From VXPQ01 sp965232485 (GTDB taxonomy: Bacteria; Bacteroidota; Rhodothermia; Rhodothermales; VXPQ01), in contig OZ246975.1 of assembly GCA_965232485.1 (NCBI GenBank), forward strand, positions 496,001 to 560,000: DNA of 64,000 nt, written 5' to 3'. Below are positions 17,172 to 26,546 of the stretch, piece after piece (the stretch's first letter is position 1; every line of letters starts with the position of its first letter). A program made the translations under genes and the position numbers. The notes under the pieces are model-generated. The model saw only the letters and a list, made by a program, of their open reading frames with translations, was not told the DNA's origin and did no database searches.

Positions 17172-18690
17172 AAATAGTCGCTTTCAGAACATCTTTCTTC
17201 TGCTCCCGCCTTGCAATCCGGCTACTCAGCCAACCTGCGGCAACACACGTCAGCGTCCCTATGGCGCCGAAAAGCAAACCATTGATCGACGTAAAAAAGG
17301 TGCAGTACGCGAGCGCAGCGACAGAGGCCAGGGCGCCAATCCACGCATGAAAGGCAGTAGTTCGACCTGTAAAGACGCCCAGAATAAACAGGCCTCCGAG
17401 GGTGCCGAGAAAAAGGCCGGTGATATCCAGAAACAGGCCCCAGAGCGCTCGCAGATCAAGCGTACTGATGAGCATCGCGCTAACGGCGCCAAGAATGCCG
17501 AGGATTAATACCATGCGACGGGCAAGGCGGAGCCACTCTTTCTCTTCCCGATCCGGCTGGAAACGCTTGAAAAAGTCGATGGTGACCGCGGTAGTGATGG
17601 AATGGATCGAAGAATCGAGGCTGGACATGGCGGCGGCGAACACGCCGGCGATAACCAGTCCGCCCAGGCCGGCGGGCATTTCCTGAACGATGAACCAGGG
17701 CAACAGTTGATCGGGCCTTTCGAGGGTAGCGAGTTGACCCGGGAAATGCTGATAAAAGACAAAAAGCGCGGTCCCAAGGACGAAGAACAGGATGGACGCA
17801 GGCACGGCAAGCAACGCGCCTGTCCAGATGGCGCGGCGCGCGGATTGCTCGGTCGGGGTGGTCATATATCGTTGCACGACCGCCTGATCCGTTGTGTAAG
17901 GCAGCAGGTTCGTAAAGACCATCCCGAGAAGGATAACGAATAGCGAATCGCTGTACAGGTCCCAGCCGGGATTAACCAGATTCCACTTGTCGTGCTCAGC
18001 GGCCTCCGCGACGATCTGCCCGAAGCCGCCGGGAACGTCTGCAACGATGACGCCCAACGCAGCGAGTGCGCCGCCGATCAGTACGACGACCTGAATCACA
18101 TCGGTCCAGATAACGGCTTCCATTCCGCCCAATACGGTGTAGAGCGTGCTCAGTAACCCCATGAGAGCGATGCACAGAAAGAGATGCAATCCCGTCACAG
18201 CACTTAGCGCCAGGGCCGGCAGCAGCAAAACGATGCCCATCCTCCCCAGTTGAAACAGGATAAACGAAGCAGAGCCGAGCAAGCGCAATGAGACGTCAAA
18301 GCGATTTTCAAGATATTCGTAGGCGCTTGTGACGCGAAGCTTGCGATAAAAAGGCAGAAAAAAGAAGATGACGATCGGGGCAATGAGCGGAATGCCCATA
18401 TTGAGCGGGAAGCGCGTCCAATCGCTGGCGTAGGCGGTTGCAGGAATGGAGAGATAAGTGATAGCCGAGAGCATGGTTGCAAAAATGCTCAGACCTGCCG
18501 CCCACCACGGCATTCTCCCTCCGGCCAGAAAGAAGTCCCGCGGCGTACCGGCTCGCCGCGCGAAATAGACGCCCATGGCAACGAGCAAGGCGAGGTAAAC
18601 GCTCAGCACAACGCTATTTACGAACCCGAAAGAACTGGCTTCCTGCGCCAGGCCGGCGATCAGGGAGTGCGTCAAGGCTTCATGATTCAT
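17170..18690 (-). CDS. Sodium:solute symporter, probably for sialic acid
   Basis: 506 residues, about thirteen transmembrane helices, SSF (SGLT) family: FFLAGGRMPWWAAGLSIFATMLSAITYLS near the start, YTVLGGMEAVIWTDVIQ and GVFAAAMSSLDSSIHSI. It imports a solute with Na+. The ATG at 18690 overlaps the stop of the upstream lyase gene (ATGA), indicating translational coupling; an in-frame ATG at 18702 is possible. Pairing with an N-acetylneuraminate lyase points to sialic acid or a related sugar acid as the substrate, but this is inference from context. Confidence 0.85.
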   Translation of the reverse strand: MNHEALTHSLIAGLAQEASSFGFVNSVVLSVYLALLVAMGVYFARRAGTPRDFFLAGGRMPWWAAGLSIFATMLSAITYLSIPATAYASDWTRFPLNMGIPLIAPIVIFFFLPFYRKLRVTSAYEYLENRFDVSLRLLGSASFILFQLGRMGIVLLLPALALSAVTGLHLFLCIALMGLLSTLYTVLGGMEAVIWTDVIQVVVLIGGALAALGVIVADVPGGFGQIVAEAAEHDKWNLVNPGWDLYSDSLFVILLGMVFTNLLPYTTDQAVVQRYMTTPTEQSARRAIWTGALLAVPASILFFVLGTALFVFYQHFPGQLATLERPDQLLPWFIVQEMPAGLGGLVIAGVFAAAMSSLDSSIHSITTAVTIDFFKRFQPDREEKEWLRLARRMVLILGILGAVSAMLISTLDLRALWGLFLDITGLFLGTLGGLFILGVFTGRTTAFHAWIGALASVAALAYCTFFTSINGLLFGAIGTLTCVAAGWLSSRIARREQKKDVLKATI

Positions 18691-19610
18691 CGCGCTGGGC
18701 ATTCCAGGTCAACGTTTTCGAAAATAGCCAACGCCCTGACCTCTTTGTAAAGAGACTGTTTCTGTTTGGCGGAAAGCGGCGTCAGCGGCAACCTGACTTC
18801 GCCGCAATCGACGCCGCGCATGGCCATGATGGTTTTGCCCGCCCGGATTACGCCGTACTTGAGCAAAACCTCGACAAGGGCTACCGCGTTGCCGCCAAAG
18901 CGCTGAGCCGTTTTCATATCTCCCTTTTTGAATGCTTCTATCATCCCCAGATAATTTGGCGCTGCGTAGTTATAGGTGCTGCCCACGGCTCCTTCCGCCC
19001 CCATCGCCAGTGCGCCCAACAACATCTCGTCCGAGCCGAAAAGCATTGTATGCCGCCCGGATTCCATCGTTGCGCATTGGTGAAATTGCATCAGATCGCT
19101 TGCTGAAAATTTGACGCCCGACAGGGTGGGCATGCGCTTGCCGGCGGCGCGCAAAAACTCGGGCATGGGCAGATTAACGCCGGTCATGGAGGGAATGTGG
19201 TAATAGAAAAAGGGCAATTCCGATGCCGCTTCGGCAACCGCTGCGCAATACGAAACCAGACCATCGATAGTCGTCGGCTTGAAAAACGAAGGAGCAAGCG
19301 CCGCAATGCCGCGCGCGCGGATCGATTGGGCGTGCCCGGCCAGTCTGCGGGCTTCATACAGGCTATTGTGGCCTACGTGCACAACGACAGCCAATCGATC
19401 GCCGGCGACAGAAACCCATTGCTCTGCCAGCAGCATGCGCTCGTCAACCGTCAAAGAGGCGCCTTCTCCCGTTGCGCCGCAAATAAAAACGCCTGCGACC
19501 CCTTCTTTTTGCAGATGATCGGCCATGTCCGGAATGACGCCGGGGCTTACGCTGCCATCAGGGCGCATGGGAGCGTAGGGAGCCGCAATCAGGCCCGTGA
19601 ATTTTTCCAT
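18687..19610 (-). CDS. nanA: N-acetylneuraminate lyase-like (DapA superfamily) aldolase
   Basis: 307 residues forming a class I aldolase TIM barrel. Start FTGLIAAPYAPMRPDGSV and ICGATGEGASLTVDER match the sialic-acid lyase branch. The Schiff-base lysine is K167 in SGVKFSASDL and the catalytic tyrosine is Y137 in FFYYHIPSMTGV; the YHIP and GVK context is that of N-acetylneuraminate lyase rather than dihydrodipicolinate synthase. The reaction cleaves N-acetylneuraminate to pyruvate and N-acetylmannosamine. It is first in a two-gene operon with the symporter. nanE/nanK equivalents are not in the window, so downstream catabolism must be encoded elsewhere. Confidence 0.82.
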   Translation of the reverse strand: MEKFTGLIAAPYAPMRPDGSVSPGVIPDMADHLQKEGVAGVFICGATGEGASLTVDERMLLAEQWVSVAGDRLAVVVHVGHNSLYEARRLAGHAQSIRARGIAALAPSFFKPTTIDGLVSYCAAVAEAASELPFFYYHIPSMTGVNLPMPEFLRAAGKRMPTLSGVKFSASDLMQFHQCATMESGRHTMLFGSDEMLLGALAMGAEGAVGSTYNYAAPNYLGMIEAFKKGDMKTAQRFGGNAVALVEVLLKYGVIRAGKTIMAMRGVDCGEVRLPLTPLSAKQKQSLYKEVRALAIFENVDLECPAR

Positions 19611-19710
19611 GCTGATCGATTGTATTTCCGTATGGGGAGGGGGGCAGGGCGGCCCGCAATATTTCTGTCGTCTGGCGCGGGCGTTCTGCGCTGCAAACCG
19701 CGGCGCCGGG

Positions 19711-20436
19711 TCATTCCCGGAAATTCAGATGCTCCATAACGGGAAGGAGCGCGGCCCAGACATGCTCGGCGACGATTCGGTGACCCGCTTCATTGGGGTG
19801 GATCCCGTCTGCCTGCATGAGCGAATCGACGCCGCCTGCGCCTTCCAGAAGGAACGGGATGAGGCGTACGCGCTCCCCGGCGGCAAGCGCTGGGTAGACA
19901 TTCTGGAAATCCCGCGCGTACTCCGGTCCGAGATTGGGCGGAATCTGCATGCCGGCGAGAATAATTTCCATATCCGGGTTCGCCGCCCGAGCCTTGTCCA
20001 TGATTGCGCGCAGGTTGCGCTGCGTAACATTCGCCGGGATGCCTCGTAAACCATCATTTCCGCCCAGCTCCAGCACGAGAACATCCACCGCATGTTGTTG
20101 CAGATACCAGTCTACGCGACGCAAGCCGCCCGCGCTGGTTTCCCCGCTCAGTCCCGCATTGATCGTCTGCACATTCCATCCCAGCGAATCCATGCGACGT
20201 CGTATGAGGGCGGGAAAGGCGTGGGCGGGATCGACGCCTGCACCCGCAGACAAGCTGTTTCCCAAAAAGAGGAGGACCGCCTCCGGCTTGGGAGTCTGGC
20301 CTTCGCGTTCCGCGTTTCGCCCGGCGGCCAGGGCGTCCGCGCCGTTTGCAGAAGACTCCGGATGCTCGTTGCGAGACCCGCAGCCCAGGCACAGAACAGG
20401 AATGCATGCAAGGAGGTATAGTCTGCCGATGCTCAT
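19711..20436 (-). CDS. tesA: SGNH/GDSL esterase, TesA-like lipoprotein
   Basis: 241 residues from ATG 20436 (MSIGRLYLLACIPVLCLGC), an N-terminal signal with a lipobox-like CLGC, so probably membrane-anchored. Block I reads LLFLGNSLSAGAG, with Asn replacing the Asp of GDSL as in many Bacteroidota homologues; the catalytic Ser is retained. Block III is ELGGNDGLRG and block V is DGIHPNEAGH with the Asp-His pair. It likely hydrolyses acyl or aryl esters or lysophospholipids in the periplasm. It diverges from the ABC transporter pair just as tesA diverges from ybbA-ybbP in Escherichia coli, a conserved arrangement. Confidence 0.9.
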   Translation of the reverse strand: MSIGRLYLLACIPVLCLGCGSRNEHPESSANGADALAAGRNAEREGQTPKPEAVLLFLGNSLSAGAGVDPAHAFPALIRRRMDSLGWNVQTINAGLSGETSAGGLRRVDWYLQQHAVDVLVLELGGNDGLRGIPANVTQRNLRAIMDKARAANPDMEIILAGMQIPPNLGPEYARDFQNVYPALAAGERVRLIPFLLEGAGGVDSLMQADGIHPNEAGHRIVAEHVWAALLPVMEHLNFRE

Positions 20437-20547
20437 GGAATGCGGAAAATATTCTGGCGCGGATCCAAGGTCTGCATGCGTCAAACGAAAGAGACCTGAT
20501 TGAAACAAACCCCCGGAAACGAAAGCCGGTTTCAGAAAAAATATCGC

Positions 20548-21240
20548 ATGATCCCCATTCTTTCCGTTCGCCGTCTCGCCAAAACATACCAGAGCGGCAG
20601 CCGATCGCTCACCGTGCTGCACGATGTATCCTTCGATTTGCATCCGGGAGAAACCTGCGCCGTGGCGGGCCCCTCGGGTTCCGGGAAAACCACTCTGCTG
20701 GGCCTGTGCGCCGGGTTGGATCGGGCTACGGCGGGCAGCGTGGATTTGTCCGGTCATCGCCTGGACGCCCTGTCGGAAGATGCGCTTGCAAGGCTTCGGA
20801 ACCGGAACGTCGGATTCATTTTCCAGACGTTCCAGTTGATTCCTTCGTTGACGGCGTTGGAAAATGTGATGGTTCCGGCGGAATTGCGTGGCGACAAAGG
20901 CGCGCGGGCGCGGGCGACCCGGCTGCTGGAGCAAGTGGGGCTTGGAGAGCGGACGTCGCATTATCCTGCGCAGCTATCCGGAGGCGAACAGCAACGAGTA
21001 TCCATAGCGCGGGCGTTCGTGAACCGGCCCGCCATGCTGTTTGCCGACGAACCCACAGGCAACCTCGATTCCGAAACGGGCGCGACCATTGAGGAGCTGT
21101 TGTTCGAACTGAACGAAACCGCAGGGACCGCGCTCCTCCTCGTTACGCACAACCACGAATTGGCGCAGCGCACCGGACGCATCATCCGGCTTCGCGGCGG
21201 CAGCGTGGCTTCCGACGCCGCGACGAAGCCTGCTTTATAG
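20548..21240 (+). CDS. ybbA: ABC transporter ATP-binding protein, YbbA/LolD type
   Basis: 230 residues from ATG 20548; a TTG at 20500 is a weaker alternative. Walker A GPSGSGKTT, Q-loop FIFQTFQLIPSLTALENV, signature LSGGEQQRVSIARA, Walker B AMLFADEPTGNLDS and the H-loop VTHNHELAQ are all intact. The sequence falls in the MacB/LolD/YbbA group that works with FtsX-fold permeases. It is followed after 19 bases by such a permease, forming a mechanotransmission-type or lipid-handling transporter. Linkage to tesA supports a role in envelope lipid or ester processing, which is inferred. Confidence 0.93.
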   Translation: MIPILSVRRLAKTYQSGSRSLTVLHDVSFDLHPGETCAVAGPSGSGKTTLLGLCAGLDRATAGSVDLSGHRLDALSEDALARLRNRNVGFIFQTFQLIPSLTALENVMVPAELRGDKGARARATRLLEQVGLGERTSHYPAQLSGGEQQRVSIARAFVNRPAMLFADEPTGNLDSETGATIEELLFELNETAGTALLLVTHNHELAQRTGRIIRLRGGSVASDAATKPAL

Positions 21241-21259
21241 CCAAAACGTGCGATTTGCC

Positions 21260-23779
21260 ATGTCGAATTTGTGGATATGCAGGATGGCGTGGCGGGACAG
21301 CCGGGGTAGCCGACGGCAACTGGCGCTCTTTTTGTCCGCCATGGTCATCGGGGTAGCGGCGCTGGTGGCCATTTCGTCGTTCGGGAGCAACCTCAGGAAG
21401 GTCGTGGACCGCGAGGCGAAAACATTGCTGGGCGCGGACCTCATGCTGGAATCCAGATATCCGTTCGGGAACAAGATGGAGGCGGCGATCGATTCCATCG
21501 GCGGAGTGCAAGCCCGGCTCGTTTCGTTTCCCTCCATGGCCTGGTTTCCGGCGGGGCGGCAGTCTCGTCTGATGACCGTGCGCGCCGTCGAAGGCGCCTT
21601 TCCTTTCTACGGCGACCTCGAAACCACGCCCGCCGACGCAGCGGACCGATGGCTTGCCGACGGCGGCGCGCTCGTGGATCGGGCGGTGACGAATCTTTTC
21701 AATGTGCGCCCCGGAGATAGTGTCCGCATTGGACGCTATTTCTATCCGGTGGCGGGGCGGATCGACAAGGCGCCGGGCGAAAATCAGATGACGTCGCTTT
21801 TCAGTCCGCGCATATACATTCCCGCCATCCGGCTGGACTCGACGCTTTTGTCCCGGGGTAGCCAGGCGGAGTACGTCCTGGCCTTCCGGTTTGACGACGG
21901 CAGGAACGCGGAGGCGCTCATTAAGCCTGTGGAGCCGCTGTTGCGCGCCGAAGAAGTGCGCTACGATACGGTTGCCGAAATTCGGGACGACTGGGACGAG
22001 GGCCTGACCAATCTGTATCGATTTCTGAATGTGATCGCTTTTGTCGCCGTGCTGCTGGGCGGCATTGGCGTGGCGGGCGCCGTGCATGTATACGTGCGCC
22101 GGCGGCTTGCAACGATTGCGACGCTGCGATGTCTTGGAGCGGGCGTCTGGCAAACATGTTCCGTATATGCCGTGCAAACCCTTGTCATGGGCCTGGCGAG
22201 CAGCCTGGCGGGCGCGGCGTTGGGCATAGGCGTGCAGGGGCTCGTGCCGATCATATTGCAAGATTTTCTTCCCGTAGCCGTGCCTTTTGCGATATCCTGG
22301 GGATCCCTGGGTACGGGCATGGCGCTGGGCGTTGGGGTCGCCGCAGCCTTTGCGCTTTTTCCGCTTGTTTCCGTTCGGCGCATATCCCCACTCTTGACGC
22401 TGCGCTCAACCGTGGAAACCAGCCAATCCAGTTTGAAAGATCCGCTCTGGTGGGGCGTGTTCGGTATCGTGGCGGCGGGAACCGTCGCGTTCGCCATAGG
22501 CAATGCGCCGACGCCCGGCGTCGGACTGGGATACGCCGCAGGTCTGGCGGTGGGCTTTGGCGCCCTGCTGATTACGGCGAAAGGAATTGTCTGGGCTACG
22601 CGCCGCTTCTTCCCGTCCGGATGGAGCTACGTCTGGCGGCAAGGACTGGCCAACTTGTTCCGACCCAATAACCAGACCACGATGCTTGTGCTTTCGCTGG
22701 GGCTGGGCGCGTTTGTGATCGGAGCGCTTTTTGGCGTGCAGCGAACGCTGCTGGGGCAGCTCGAACTATCCGAGGCCCAGCGCTCGCCCAATATGGCGCT
22801 GTTCGATATTCAGTCCGACGAAATCGATCCGGTGACGGATATCGTGCGGAAACAAGACCTGCCCGTGCTGGACAGCGTACCCATTGTGACCATGCGCCTT
22901 GCCTCCGTCAACGGACGTACGATGGACGCCATGCGGGCAGATTCGACGGCAACCTGGGCGCACCGCCGGGAGTACCGCGTAACGTACCGGGACCATCTGA
23001 CCGAATCCGAAAAAGTGGCGGCGGGCGAATTTATCGGCAAGGCGGACCCGACCGATCCGTTGGCTCCCGTATCGCTCGACGAGGATATTGCCCGAAACCT
23101 GGAGGTCGGGGTCGGGGATAGCCTGACGTTCAACGTACAGGGACGGTTGATTCCGGTTCGGGTAGCCAGCTTGCGCGAAGTGGAATGGCGCCGCATGGGC
23201 GCCAATTTCTATGTGGTGTTCCCCGAGGGCGTACTGGAAGAAGCCCCGCGATTCCATGTCCTCCTGAGTCGGACGGAAACCGCAGACCAGGCGTCCGGGT
23301 TGCAGCGGGCCGTAGTGAATAAGCACCCTTCTATTTCAATTATCGACTTGTCGCTGGCGCTGAACACCTTCGACGCTATTTTCTCCAGCATATCGTTTGT
23401 TGTCCGTTTCATGGCGTCTTTCAGTATCCTGACAGGAATCATTGTACTGATCGGCGCGGTGGTTGTGAGCCGGGCGCCGCGGCAGCGCGAGAGCGTATTG
23501 CTGAAGACGCTGGGCGCGTCCCGGGCCGAAGTACTCCGAATCATGGCGGTTGAGTATCTTTTTCTTGGATTTTTTGCTGCTTTGACGGGTCTCACGCTTT
23601 CTTTTGCGGCAGTGTGGGCGTTCGCAACGTTCCTGTTCGATACGCCTTTCCGGCCAGATATCGTGGCTACGCTGGCGTTGCTGATCGCCGCGCCGCTCTT
23701 GACGACAGCAACCGGACTTATAAACAGTCGGGGCATTTACCGCCGCGCTCCGCTGGAGGTATTGCGGGCGGAGACGTAA
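21260..23779 (+). CDS. ybbP: FtsX-like ABC permease, YbbP type
   Basis: 839 residues from ATG 21260 (GTG at 21248 also in frame). It has an N-terminal helix (LALFLSAMVIGVAALVAISSF), a periplasmic domain, a first FtsX block around residues 250-390, a second transmembrane block around 400-500, another periplasmic domain, and a final FtsX domain (FMASFSILTGIIVLIGAVVVS ... ETLGASR-like LKTLGASRAEVL). This ten-helix arrangement is that of YbbP/LolC-duplicated permeases. It acts with the upstream ATPase at the inner membrane; the substrate is unknown. Confidence 0.9.
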   Translation: MSNLWICRMAWRDSRGSRRQLALFLSAMVIGVAALVAISSFGSNLRKVVDREAKTLLGADLMLESRYPFGNKMEAAIDSIGGVQARLVSFPSMAWFPAGRQSRLMTVRAVEGAFPFYGDLETTPADAADRWLADGGALVDRAVTNLFNVRPGDSVRIGRYFYPVAGRIDKAPGENQMTSLFSPRIYIPAIRLDSTLLSRGSQAEYVLAFRFDDGRNAEALIKPVEPLLRAEEVRYDTVAEIRDDWDEGLTNLYRFLNVIAFVAVLLGGIGVAGAVHVYVRRRLATIATLRCLGAGVWQTCSVYAVQTLVMGLASSLAGAALGIGVQGLVPIILQDFLPVAVPFAISWGSLGTGMALGVGVAAAFALFPLVSVRRISPLLTLRSTVETSQSSLKDPLWWGVFGIVAAGTVAFAIGNAPTPGVGLGYAAGLAVGFGALLITAKGIVWATRRFFPSGWSYVWRQGLANLFRPNNQTTMLVLSLGLGAFVIGALFGVQRTLLGQLELSEAQRSPNMALFDIQSDEIDPVTDIVRKQDLPVLDSVPIVTMRLASVNGRTMDAMRADSTATWAHRREYRVTYRDHLTESEKVAAGEFIGKADPTDPLAPVSLDEDIARNLEVGVGDSLTFNVQGRLIPVRVASLREVEWRRMGANFYVVFPEGVLEEAPRFHVLLSRTETADQASGLQRAVVNKHPSISIIDLSLALNTFDAIFSSISFVVRFMASFSILTGIIVLIGAVVVSRAPRQRESVLLKTLGASRAEVLRIMAVEYLFLGFFAALTGLTLSFAAVWAFATFLFDTPFRPDIVATLALLIAAPLLTTATGLINSRGIYRRAPLEVLRAET

Positions 23780-23799
23780 GGATTTGAAGGAATGGCGCC

Positions 23800-23827
23800 C
23801 GCGACGCGCCCTTCGGGAGGCTGCGAG
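23800..23827 (+). repeat. Internal MITE fragment
   Basis: CGCGACGCGCCCTTCGGGAG followed by GCTGCGAG matches the interior block of the elements at 8151 and 49209. No termini are present. It lies between the permease stop and yggS start, about 30 bases before the latter. Confidence 0.6.
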
Positions 23828-23857
23828 AAGCACCCGTTTCCCGAACAGGATAACGGC

Positions 23858-24613
23858 ATGACAGACCGTATGGACATGGAGAATATTTCCCGCAATGCGC
23901 AACGGATTCAGGGGCGCATAGCGGAAGCCTGTCGGCGCGCCGGACGTTCGCCCGACGAAATTACGCTCGTCGCCGTATCCAAAACGTTTCCTGTGGCGGC
24001 GGTGGAGGCGGCGCGCCGGGCCGGAATACGTCATTTTGGAGAAAATCGCGTACAGGAACTGGCGCAGAAAAGCACGGAGACGCCGGGGCGCGAGCAAGGC
24101 GGCGACATAACCTGGCACATGATCGGGCATTTGCAGCGGAACAAGGCAAGGGACGTCGTTCGGTTCGCGGATTGTTTTCATGCGCTGGATAGCGCCCGCC
24201 TCGCTCGCGCGTTGAGCGAACGAGCCAAAACAGAAGGGCGCATATTACCCTGTCTGACGCAGGTCAACATCTCCGGCGAGGGCAGCAAATTTGGCGTGCC
24301 CCCCAACGAGATACTCGCGCTGTTCGACGAAGTGGCCTGCTGCGAGCATATTCGGGTGCGCGGCCTTATGGCTATCGGATCGCTTCAGGCGGAGCCGGAC
24401 GCCGCCCGCCGCGAATTCCAACGCCTGCGCTCCCTGTTCGACGCCTTGCCCGCCCGGTTTGCCCCAAACATTTCCATGGAGCAGCTTTCCATGGGCATGA
24501 GCCGGGATTTTGAGGCGGCGATCAAAGAAGGCGCTACCCATGTGCGGATCGGCAGCGCCCTGTTCGGAAAAAGAATCGTTCGCGACGACGACAAACACGC
24601 CAAGCCTGCTTAG
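23858..24613 (+). CDS. yggS: PLP homeostasis protein, YggS/PROSC family
   Basis: 251 residues from ATG 23858, preceded by AGGA. Type III PLP barrel: ITLVAVSKTFPVAAVEAA holds the PLP lysine, then HFGENRVQELAQKS, WHMIGHLQRNKARDVV, TQVNISGEGSKFG and LSMGMSRDFEAAIKEGATHVRIGSALFG. The family binds pyridoxal phosphate and buffers vitamin B6 and amino-acid pools without known catalysis. It is followed by a DivIVA gene after a MITE-filled gap; the yggS-divIVA neighbourhood is common in bacteria. Confidence 0.95.
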   Translation: MTDRMDMENISRNAQRIQGRIAEACRRAGRSPDEITLVAVSKTFPVAAVEAARRAGIRHFGENRVQELAQKSTETPGREQGGDITWHMIGHLQRNKARDVVRFADCFHALDSARLARALSERAKTEGRILPCLTQVNISGEGSKFGVPPNEILALFDEVACCEHIRVRGLMAIGSLQAEPDAARREFQRLRSLFDALPARFAPNISMEQLSMGMSRDFEAAIKEGATHVRIGSALFGKRIVRDDDKHAKPA

Positions 24614-24617
24614 CGCT

Positions 24618-24760
24618 CCTCGCAGCCTCCCAAAGGGCGCGTCGTGACCGCGCGATAACCCGAAACCACAGTGCTTTCCGCTGGTTTCAACGATGGAATC
24701 ATAACGATCTGTACGCGCGAACGCGCCGAGCCGAGCGAAGTGGTTTTGATCAGAGCATCG
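24618..24760 (-). mobile_element. MITE copy, reverse orientation, distal end lost
   Basis: Read on the minus strand it starts CGATGCTCTGATCAAAACCA and carries the family blocks CATCGTTGAAACCAGCGG, AAAGCACTGTGGTTTCGGG and GCGCCCTTTGGGAGGCTGCG. It begins five bases after the yggS stop. The far terminus is missing, so no target duplication can be defined. Flanking sequence up to 24868 holds the divIVA upstream region. Confidence 0.78.
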
Positions 24761-24868
24761 CTAAGCCGAACCGGAAAAAATTTCGTATCTTGCCAAAATG
24801 TACGGTAATTCTCTTTCGCTCAATGCAGACGTGCGAATCAAGCCTTGCCACATCCAGCGCGTTGCGCC

Positions 24869-25615
24869 ATGAAACTAACTCCGCTCGACATACGCAAACA
24901 GGACTTCTCGCGTAAATTCCGGGGATTCGATCCGGAAGAAGTGCAGGCGTTTCTGAATATGGCGTCGTCGCAATGGGAAAGCCTCATTGACGAGCGCCAG
25001 GAACTTGAGAACAAACTGACCGAACTCAGGGCCAAGATTGAGCACTACGAAAAGGTGGAGATGGCGCTGGAAGAAGCATTGCGCATCACCCGCGAATCCT
25101 CCGAAAAAACGATCCGGAATGCCGAGAACAAAGCCCGGAATCTGATCGACAAGGCGGACAAGGAAGCGCGACGCACAGAAGAACAGGCGCGGAAAACAGT
25201 CAACGAAATTCGTCGGCAAGCCTTGCAATTGAACGATTATCGCCTGGAACTGATTGCGAGGCTGCGGGCGCTGCTCACATCCGAAACCGAATTGCTGGCG
25301 CGCTACGAAGAACACGCTAACGTGGTTCTGGGCAGATTGTACGCCGCCGGCGAAGATGGGGCCGAGGAGGGGCAGCTCCCGGAATCGCCGCCCGCGAAGA
25401 CAACCGATCCCCCCGAGCCAAAAGAATCCGCGCCCGCGCCCCCTCCGCATATGGAAGCGGACACGGAGACAGACGCCGAAACGGCGTCCGATGCGCCGCG
25501 CAGCGACCCCGCTCCAAAAACAAAAGAACCGAAAAACAAGAAAAAGGTCGCCGGCGAGCCGAACTCGTCTTCGGATATCCAGCACATCCGCCGCATTTTG
25601 AAAGACCTTGATTAG
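24869..25615 (+). CDS. divIVA: DivIVA-domain protein
   Basis: 248 residues from ATG 24869. The first ~60 residues are the DivIVA lipid-binding domain (LTPLDIRKQDFSRKFRGFDPEEVQAFL), followed by a long coiled coil (roughly 40-150) rich in E/K/R. The tail from about residue 165 is Pro/Glu/Asp-rich and low complexity, ending in IQHIRRILKDLD. DivIVA proteins bind curved membrane at poles or septa and recruit division or envelope factors. The proline/acidic linker is longer than in most homologues and could be a partner-binding arm. It lies downstream of yggS and upstream of a nucleoside phosphorylase. Confidence 0.9.
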   Translation: MKLTPLDIRKQDFSRKFRGFDPEEVQAFLNMASSQWESLIDERQELENKLTELRAKIEHYEKVEMALEEALRITRESSEKTIRNAENKARNLIDKADKEARRTEEQARKTVNEIRRQALQLNDYRLELIARLRALLTSETELLARYEEHANVVLGRLYAAGEDGAEEGQLPESPPAKTTDPPEPKESAPAPPPHMEADTETDAETASDAPRSDPAPKTKEPKNKKKVAGEPNSSSDIQHIRRILKDLD

Positions 25616-25671
25616 CAAAGCGCGGCGGGCCTCCGCCGTTTCATTTCGTACTTACCCGAAGTCTCCAGATT

Positions 25672-26508
25672 ATGTTTGACGCTCTTGCATACCGCCAGAA
25701 TGTAGAAATCGCTGCCGAGGCCATTCGCGCTCGCATCGGCTTGACTCCCCGGATCGGATTGATCCTGGGGACAGGCCTCGCCGAACTTGCGGAAAAGATC
25801 GACGCCGAAACCATCATACCCTACGAAGAAATTCCCGGATTTCCGTTATCCACGGTGGAATCGCATCCGGGCCGTCTGCTGGTGGGCAGGTTATCCGGCG
25901 TACCGGCGTACGCCTTGCAAGGCCGTTTCCACTTGTACGAAGGATACGATGCGCAAACCGTGGTATTTCCCGTTCGGGCGTTCGGCGCGCTTGGCGTCGA
26001 TACGCTGCTGATCTCCAATGCAGCCGGGGGCATGAATCCCGTGTACAAAAAGGGGGAATTGATGTTGTTGTCGGATCATATCAATTTTCAGAACGCCAAC
26101 CCGCTGATAGGCCCGAATATCGACGATTGGGGAGACCGCTTCCCGGATATGAGCGCCCCCTACGATGAGGAATTGCAACAAATAGCGGAAGCGAGGGCGC
26201 TTGAGGAAGGCATTAAGCTGCACCGGGGCGTATATGTGTCGGTTACGGGCCCGAACCTCGAAACGCGGGCAGAATACAGGATGCTGCGGGGATGGGGCGC
26301 GGATGTGGTGGGGATGAGCACCGTTCCCGAGGTGATTGCGGCGCGCCACATGAATATGCGCGTGCTGGCCATTTCGGTAGTCACCGACGAATGTTTCCCG
26401 GATGCGCTCGCGCCGGTTTCGCTTGAGGAGATTATCGCCGCCGCAGGCAAGGCGGAACCACTCCTGACCCGGCTTATGTCGGCCATCGTATCGACCATCG
26501 GCGCATAG
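25672..26508 (+). CDS. punA: Purine nucleoside phosphorylase
   Basis: 278 residues, trimeric PNP/MTAP family length. GLILGTGLAELAEKI is the phosphate-binding start, then PGFPLSTVESHPGRL, LQGRFHLYEGY, ISNAAGGMNPVYKKGELM, VTGPNLETRAEYRM and VVGMSTVPEVIAARH. The reaction splits purine nucleosides with phosphate to base and (deoxy)ribose-1-phosphate, for salvage. The base-recognition loop reads SVVTDECFPD, with Asp where mammalian PNP has Asn, so preference between 6-oxo and 6-amino purines is uncertain. It sits 38 bases before ileS on the same strand. Confidence 0.93.
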   Translation: MFDALAYRQNVEIAAEAIRARIGLTPRIGLILGTGLAELAEKIDAETIIPYEEIPGFPLSTVESHPGRLLVGRLSGVPAYALQGRFHLYEGYDAQTVVFPVRAFGALGVDTLLISNAAGGMNPVYKKGELMLLSDHINFQNANPLIGPNIDDWGDRFPDMSAPYDEELQQIAEARALEEGIKLHRGVYVSVTGPNLETRAEYRMLRGWGADVVGMSTVPEVIAARHMNMRVLAISVVTDECFPDALAPVSLEEIIAAAGKAEPLLTRLMSAIVSTIGA

Positions 26509-26546
26509 CGGATACCCTGTCGCCATGTCGCGCTGGCTTCCTGTCC

